Shown piece after piece: positions 60,115-64,000 of a stretch of DNA of 64,000 nt. The first letter of the stretch is position 1, and each line of letters starts with the position of its first letter. Location of the stretch: the NCBI RefSeq assembly GCF_003052585.1, contig NZ_QASN01000020.1, forward strand, positions 1 to 64,000. The letters run 5' to 3'. The position numbers and the translations under genes are program-made. This stretch comes from Pseudomonas mangrovi (lineage in GTDB: Bacteria; Pseudomonadota; Gammaproteobacteria; Pseudomonadales; Pseudomonadaceae). The notes beneath the pieces are model-generated. The model did not search any database, was not told where the DNA came from, and worked only from the letters and a program-made list of their open reading frames with translations.

Positions 60115-61047
60115 ATGGCTGGCTTGATGGATTCGGTCAACCAGAGAACGCAACTGGTCGGGCAGAACAGGCTTGAGCTGCTGCTATTTCGCCTGGAAGG
60201 TCCGCAGCTCTACGGCATCAACGTGTTCAAGGTCAAAGAAGTCCTGCAGTGTCCAAAGCTGACGATCATGCCCAAGGCCAGTCGTGTTGTTCGGGGCGTT
60301 GCCAATATTCGTGGCGGAACTATCCCCATTCTGGATCTCTCTCTGGCGACCGGGCGTGCCGCGCTAAGCGACCTGCAGAACAGCTTCGTCATCATCACCG
60401 AATACAACACCAAGATTCAGGGATTCCTGGTCCGCTCAGTCGAACGCATTGTCAACATGAACTGGGAGGGCATTCATCCGCCTCCCAAGGGTACCGGTCG
60501 TGATCATTACCTGACGGCAGTGACTCGTCTGGATGAACAGCTGGTTGAAATCATCGATGTGGAAAAGATCCTGGCCGAGGTGGCGCCAACCTCGGAGGTC
60601 ATCTCTGCCGGTGTAATCGATGAGCAGACCCAGAGCAAGGCGGTTTCGCTCAGGGTGTTGATCTGTGATGACTCCTCGGTCGCTCGCAAGCAGGTCATTC
60701 GTTGCCTGCAGGCCGTGGGCGTTGAGGTTATTGCGCTCAATGATGGCAGGCAGACACTCGATTATCTGAAGGCGATGGTGGCGGAGGGGCGGCGTCCGGA
60801 AGACGAGCTGCTGATGCTGATTTCGGATATTGAGATGCCGGAAATGGACGGCTACACGCTGACGGCGGAAATTCGTTCGGATCCACGTCTGCAGAAATTG
60901 CATATCCTTCTGCATACGTCTCTTTCCGGCGTCTTCAACAACGCAATGATCAAGAAAGTCGGGGCTGACGATTTCCTGGCCAAGTTTCGTCCGGATGACC
61001 TAGCCGCTCGTGTAGTGGAGCGGGTCAAGGCGATGGATGTGAGCTGA
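60115..61047 (+). CDS. cheV: chemotaxis protein CheV
   Basis: CheV couples receptors to CheA and adds a phosphorylatable module. The 310-residue protein has a CheW domain (about 15-160, with YGINVFKVKEVL) and a receiver domain (about 178-305) with DD at 185-186, phospho-acceptor Asp238 and Lys290. GAGGAGG lies before the ATG. It is followed by cheR after 10 bp. Confidence 0.95.
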   Translation: MAGLMDSVNQRTQLVGQNRLELLLFRLEGPQLYGINVFKVKEVLQCPKLTIMPKASRVVRGVANIRGGTIPILDLSLATGRAALSDLQNSFVIITEYNTKIQGFLVRSVERIVNMNWEGIHPPPKGTGRDHYLTAVTRLDEQLVEIIDVEKILAEVAPTSEVISAGVIDEQTQSKAVSLRVLICDDSSVARKQVIRCLQAVGVEVIALNDGRQTLDYLKAMVAEGRRPEDELLMLISDIEMPEMDGYTLTAEIRSDPRLQKLHILLHTSLSGVFNNAMIKKVGADDFLAKFRPDDLAARVVERVKAMDVS

Positions 61048-61057
61048 GGAGTCGCTC

Positions 61058-61918
61058 TTGTCATTTCTCTCAACAGGCGAGGCCGCGCGAGTGTCTTCAG
61101 GTAACGTGGATTTTGAGCAGTTCCGGATTTTTCTGGAAAAGGCCTGTGGCATCTTGCTGGGGAGCAACAAGCAGTACCTGGTTTCCAGTCGCTTGAGCAA
61201 GTTGATGGAGCAGAACGGCATCAAGACGCTGGGCGAGCTTGTCCAGCGCATGCAGTCCCAGCCTCGCAGTGGCCTGCGTGAACAGGTGGTCGATGCCATG
61301 ACGACCAACGAAACGCTCTGGTTTCGCGATGCCTATCCTTTTGAAGTGCTCAAGAATCGAGTGCTTCCGGAACTGATTAAGGCCTATCCGGCGCAGCGCC
61401 TGAGAATCTGGTCGGCCGCATGTTCGTCCGGGCAGGAGCCCTACTCGCTATCGATGACGATTGATGAGTTCGAGCGCAGCAACCTGGGCCAGCTGAAGGC
61501 GGGCGTACAGATAGTTGCGACCGATCTTTCGCCTTCGATGCTGAGCAATTGCAAATCTGGAGAATATGACAGTCTGGCTATGGGTAGGGGACTGTCACAG
61601 GAGCGTCTGCAGCGGTTCTTTGACGCGAAGGGAGGAGGCCGGTTTGCGGTCAAGCTGCCGATTCGCAGTCGCGTAGAGTTCCGTCCCCTCAATCTGCTCG
61701 ACAGCTACGCCAGTCTGGGCAAGTTCGATATTGTTTTCTGCCGCAACGTACTCATCTACTTCTCTGCCGAGGTCAAGCGGGAGATCCTTTTGCGCATTCA
61801 TGCGACTCTGAAACCGGGGGGCTATCTGTTCCTGGGGGCCTCAGAGGCCTTGAATGGGTTGCCGGATCACTATCAGATGGTTCAGTGCAGCCCTGGCATC
61901 ATTTACAAAGCCAAATAA
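61058..61918 (+). CDS. cheR: chemotaxis protein methyltransferase CheR
   Basis: CheR methylates chemoreceptor glutamates with S-adenosylmethionine. The product has an N-terminal helical domain and a methyltransferase domain with IWSAACSSGQEPYSL near 119-133, ATDLS, and FCRNVLIYF. The TTG at 61058 follows GAGGAG at six bases and is used here, giving 286 residues; GTG 61091, giving 275 residues and closer to some relatives, is the alternative. Confidence 0.93.
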   Translation: MSFLSTGEAARVSSGNVDFEQFRIFLEKACGILLGSNKQYLVSSRLSKLMEQNGIKTLGELVQRMQSQPRSGLREQVVDAMTTNETLWFRDAYPFEVLKNRVLPELIKAYPAQRLRIWSAACSSGQEPYSLSMTIDEFERSNLGQLKAGVQIVATDLSPSMLSNCKSGEYDSLAMGRGLSQERLQRFFDAKGGGRFAVKLPIRSRVEFRPLNLLDSYASLGKFDIVFCRNVLIYFSAEVKREILLRIHATLKPGGYLFLGASEALNGLPDHYQMVQCSPGIIYKAK

Positions 61919-61934
61919 GCGCCTGAATTCTGAC

Positions 61935-61954
61935 GGGGGGCCGGACGGCCTCCC
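61935..61954 (+). terminator. hairpin after cheR
   Basis: GGGGGGCC and GGCCTCCC pair with one G-U around a GGAC loop, 17 bases after the cheR stop. There is no T tract. It separates cheR from the flgB promoter. Confidence 0.45.
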
Positions 61955-62092
61955 GTTCTGTTGTCAATCTTCTTCTCCTCCGCATGTTCCTTCATACGAA
62001 TCCTTGCCACCCGGCGCAGCCGCTGGCGGTAAGGTTTTGCCGCTTCTCCCGCTCCATCCTGTGAAAGCCCCCAGATTTACGGCCTCAGTTCT

Positions 62093-62109
62093 TTGGCACG
62101 CCCCTTGCT
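62093..62109 (+). promoter_or_regulatory. sigma-54 promoter for flgBCDE
   Basis: TTGGCACG-CCCC-TTGCT matches the sigma-54 consensus fully, with GG and GC at the right spacing. The start would be near 62120, 38 bases before the flgB ATG. FleQ/FleR control is expected from P. aeruginosa. Confidence 0.93.
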
Positions 62110-62157
62110 ATCCGGCTTGTAAGTCAAGCGATGCGCCATCGGCGAAGGTTTGGGGAT

Positions 62158-62568
62158 ATGACTATCAATTTCGACAAGGCCTTGGGCATTCACGAGAAGG
62201 CTCTGAATTTCCGTGCTCAGCGCGCCGAGGTGCTGGCGAACAATATCGCCAATGCCGATACGCCGAACTTCAAGGCGCGCGATCTCGATTTCGCTTCGGT
62301 ACTGGCTGCGCAAGGCAACAAGGGCGGTGCAAGCACGCCGGTCGCGTTGGCGCGTACCGACAGCCTGCATATCAGTGCCGAGGGCCTTTCCCTGGCTGAT
62401 CCCGGCCTGCTGTATCGCACGCCCAGCCATCCCTCGATAGATCAGAACACCGTCGACATGCAGGTTGAGCAGGCCAAGTACGCGGAGAACGCGGTGAACT
62501 TCCAGGCCAGCTTTACCTTCCTCAACAGCAAATTCAAAGGCCTTGTCAGCGCTTTGCGCGGCGAGTGA
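62158..62568 (+). CDS. flgB: flagellar proximal rod protein FlgB
   Basis: The 136-residue rod protein has the N-terminal NNIANADTPNFKARD motif near 28-42 and a C-terminal coiled-coil helix. It is the first gene of the operon driven by the sigma-54 promoter. GGGGAT lies upstream of the ATG at 62158; an earlier ATG at 62131 has no family support. Confidence 0.96.
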   Translation: MTINFDKALGIHEKALNFRAQRAEVLANNIANADTPNFKARDLDFASVLAAQGNKGGASTPVALARTDSLHISAEGLSLADPGLLYRTPSHPSIDQNTVDMQVEQAKYAENAVNFQASFTFLNSKFKGLVSALRGE

Positions 62569-62582
62569 TCGGGAGAACCGTC

Positions 62583-63026
62583 ATGTCCCTTGCCAACGTT
62601 TTCAATATTGCCGGTACTGGCATGAGCGCCCAGAGCACTCGACTCAATACCATCTCCAGCAACATCGCCAATGCCGAGACAGTGTCTTCGAGCATCGATC
62701 AGACCTACCGCGCGCGGCACCCGGTGTTCGCAACGGTGTTTCAGCAGTCAGTCCAGGGCGATCGTGGCTCGCTGTTTGCCGATCAGGATCGTGCCGGCGC
62801 AGGTGTCGAGGTGCTTGGCATCATCGAGAGCCAAAGCGAGCTGACGCCGCGCTACGAGCCGGATCACCCCGCGGCCAACGCCGACGGATACGTCTTCTAC
62901 CCCAACGTCAACGTGGTTGAGGAGATGGCTGACATGATCTCCGCCAGCCGCGCCTTTCAGACCAACGTCGAGATGATGAACACCGCCAAGCAGATGCTGC
63001 AGCGTGTGCTCACGCTCGGTCAGTAA
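62583..63026 (+). CDS. flgC: flagellar proximal rod protein FlgC
   Basis: A 147-residue rod protein with FNIAGTGMSAQSTRLNTISSN at the start, NIANAET near 30, and the typical C-terminal SASRAFQTNVEMMNTAKQM. Gap to flgB is 14 bp and GGGAG precedes the ATG. Confidence 0.96.
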   Translation: MSLANVFNIAGTGMSAQSTRLNTISSNIANAETVSSSIDQTYRARHPVFATVFQQSVQGDRGSLFADQDRAGAGVEVLGIIESQSELTPRYEPDHPAANADGYVFYPNVNVVEEMADMISASRAFQTNVEMMNTAKQMLQRVLTLGQ

Positions 63027-63047
63027 GCCGTTACGAAGGAGTAGGGC

Positions 63048-63719
63048 ATGAGTAGCGTTGATGGCGTCGGTTCCGCGCTGGATCAATATCAGATCAAGCA
63101 GGAGAACACCCAGAACAAGGACCTCGGCAAAAACGAGTTTCTTAACCTGCTGGTCGCGCAGTTGAACAACCAGAACCCTCTGGAGCCGCAGGGCAATGGT
63201 GAGTTCATTGCGCAGCTGGCGCAGTTCAGCACGGTCGAGGGGGTGGAAAAGCTCAACACCAGCATGGAGTCGCTGCTGTCCGGCTACCAGTCTTCGCAAG
63301 CGCTGCAAGCTTCGTCGCTGGTGGGCCGCAAGGTGATCGTTCCGAGTGAGAAAGCGGTGGTCGATACCAGTGAGACCTTCAAGGCTAGTGCGGTGCTGCC
63401 GGTCAGTAGCAGCAACGTCTACGTGAATGTGTATGACAGCTCAGGGGCCAGTGTTAACCGGATCAACCTCGGCCAACAGAGTGCTGGAAGCGTCAGCTTC
63501 ATGTGGGACGGAAAGGATGCGAGCGGCAACCTCATGCCGCCGGGAACCTATCGCTTCGAGGCGCAGGCGACCTACGAGGGTGAAACCAAGGGGCTCTACA
63601 CACTTCTGCCGGCCAACGTCGATAGCGTGACGCTGGGTCAGAACGGTAGCGGCCTCATGCTCAATCTTGCAGGTCTGGGCAGCGTACCGCTTTCCCAGGT
63701 TCAGATGATCGGTCAATAA
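63048..63719 (+). CDS. flgD: flagellar hook assembly protein FlgD
   Basis: FlgD caps the growing hook. The 223-residue protein has the secretion-related N-terminus, the conserved NEFLNLLVAQLNNQNPLEP near 28-46, and a C-terminal Ig-like region with GSVSFMWDGKDASGN near 147-161. GAAGGAG precedes the ATG. Confidence 0.96.
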   Translation: MSSVDGVGSALDQYQIKQENTQNKDLGKNEFLNLLVAQLNNQNPLEPQGNGEFIAQLAQFSTVEGVEKLNTSMESLLSGYQSSQALQASSLVGRKVIVPSEKAVVDTSETFKASAVLPVSSSNVYVNVYDSSGASVNRINLGQQSAGSVSFMWDGKDASGNLMPPGTYRFEAQATYEGETKGLYTLLPANVDSVTLGQNGSGLMLNLAGLGSVPLSQVQMIGQ

Positions 63720-63760
63720 CCAGATTCGCATTGCCGTTTGTAGCGGCAGAGGAGTAGTCC

Positions 63761-64000
63761 ATGTCTTTCAATATCGGTCTTAGCGGTCTGCGTGCGGCAA
63801 CCAGTGATTTGAACATCACCGGCAACAACATCGCCAACGCCGGCACCGCCGGCTTCAAGCAGTCGCGCGCCGAGTTCGCCGACGTCTATGCAGCGTCGGT
63901 TCTGGGCACCGGGTCCAATCCCCAGGGCAGTGGTGTGCTGCTGGCGGGAGTGTCCCAGCTATTCAATCAGGGCAACATCAACTACACCCAGAACGCGCTG
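63761..64000 (+). CDS. flgE: flagellar hook protein FlgE, 5' part only
   Basis: The window ends inside this gene. The first 80 residues start MSFNIGLSGLRAATSDLN and include ITGNNIANAGTAGFKQSR, the hook N-terminal signature, continuing in frame to the last base. GAGGAG precedes the ATG. It follows flgD by 41 bp. Confidence 0.95.
   Translation, partial: MSFNIGLSGLRAATSDLNITGNNIANAGTAGFKQSRAEFADVYAASVLGTGSNPQGSGVLLAGVSQLFNQGNINYTQNAL

Overview
The window is a stretch of Pseudomonas core chromosome. The protein families, the high G+C content and several gene orders (yciK-mupP-ubiG-mtaD with the divergent mtnA and gyrA; lolCDE-comEC-exbBD-lpxK-kdsB-murB; alaS-lysC-rsmA followed by tRNA-Ser and tRNA-Arg; ycgR-flgN-flgM-flgA-cheV-cheR-flgBCDE) are those of pseudomonads. 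Deviations from P. aeruginosa, such as an OadGAB sodium pump and an intergenic tandem repeat, suggest the mendocina/stutzeri/alcaligenes side of the genus. That placement is an inference from memory. I see no prophage, insertion sequence, CRISPR array or plasmid gene.

Layout. 1-10800: a 103-bp tandem repeat, a pirin, an unknown protein, a crotonase, an HNH protein, a leftward block (epimerase, two membrane proteins, oligopeptidase B), a rightward block (membrane protein, HIT, class II amidotransferase, DUF2937) and a GGDEF protein. 10980-15850: yciK, mupP, ubiG and mtaD leftward, mtnA rightward. 15974-27937: the gyrA-serC-pheA-hisC-tyrA/aroA-cmk-rpsA-ihfB-lapA supraoperon, which links aromatic and serine synthesis to replication and translation. 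27953-40400: a phosphodiesterase and PilZ group, lolCDE, comEC, then an envelope operon (exbB, exbD, lpxK, Trm112, kdsB, a phosphatase, murB). 40636-49854: acs, a secreted esterase, an acetylornithine-type transaminase, alaS, lysC and rsmA. 49917-50342: three tRNA genes. 50381-56471: a DUF4124 protein, mgtE, oadGAB and amrZ. 56472-57389: an A+T-richer patch with two small unknown ORFs. 57390-64000: tRNA-Arg(CCT) and flagellar/chemotaxis genes, with flgE cut by the window edge.

Regulation can be read at several points: a perfect FliA-type promoter for flgM, a perfect sigma-54-type promoter for flgBCDE, a probable sigma-54 site for the GGDEF gene, a hairpin enclosing the flgA start codon, an internal start in lysC for a beta subunit, and a Crc/Hfq-type motif before acs. 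I did not find a clearly undescribed multi-gene system. The most interesting leads are the flgA start hairpin, the unknown protein at 1152-1631, the antisense ORF and hairpin in the mgtE leader, and the small-ORF patch upstream of amrZ.
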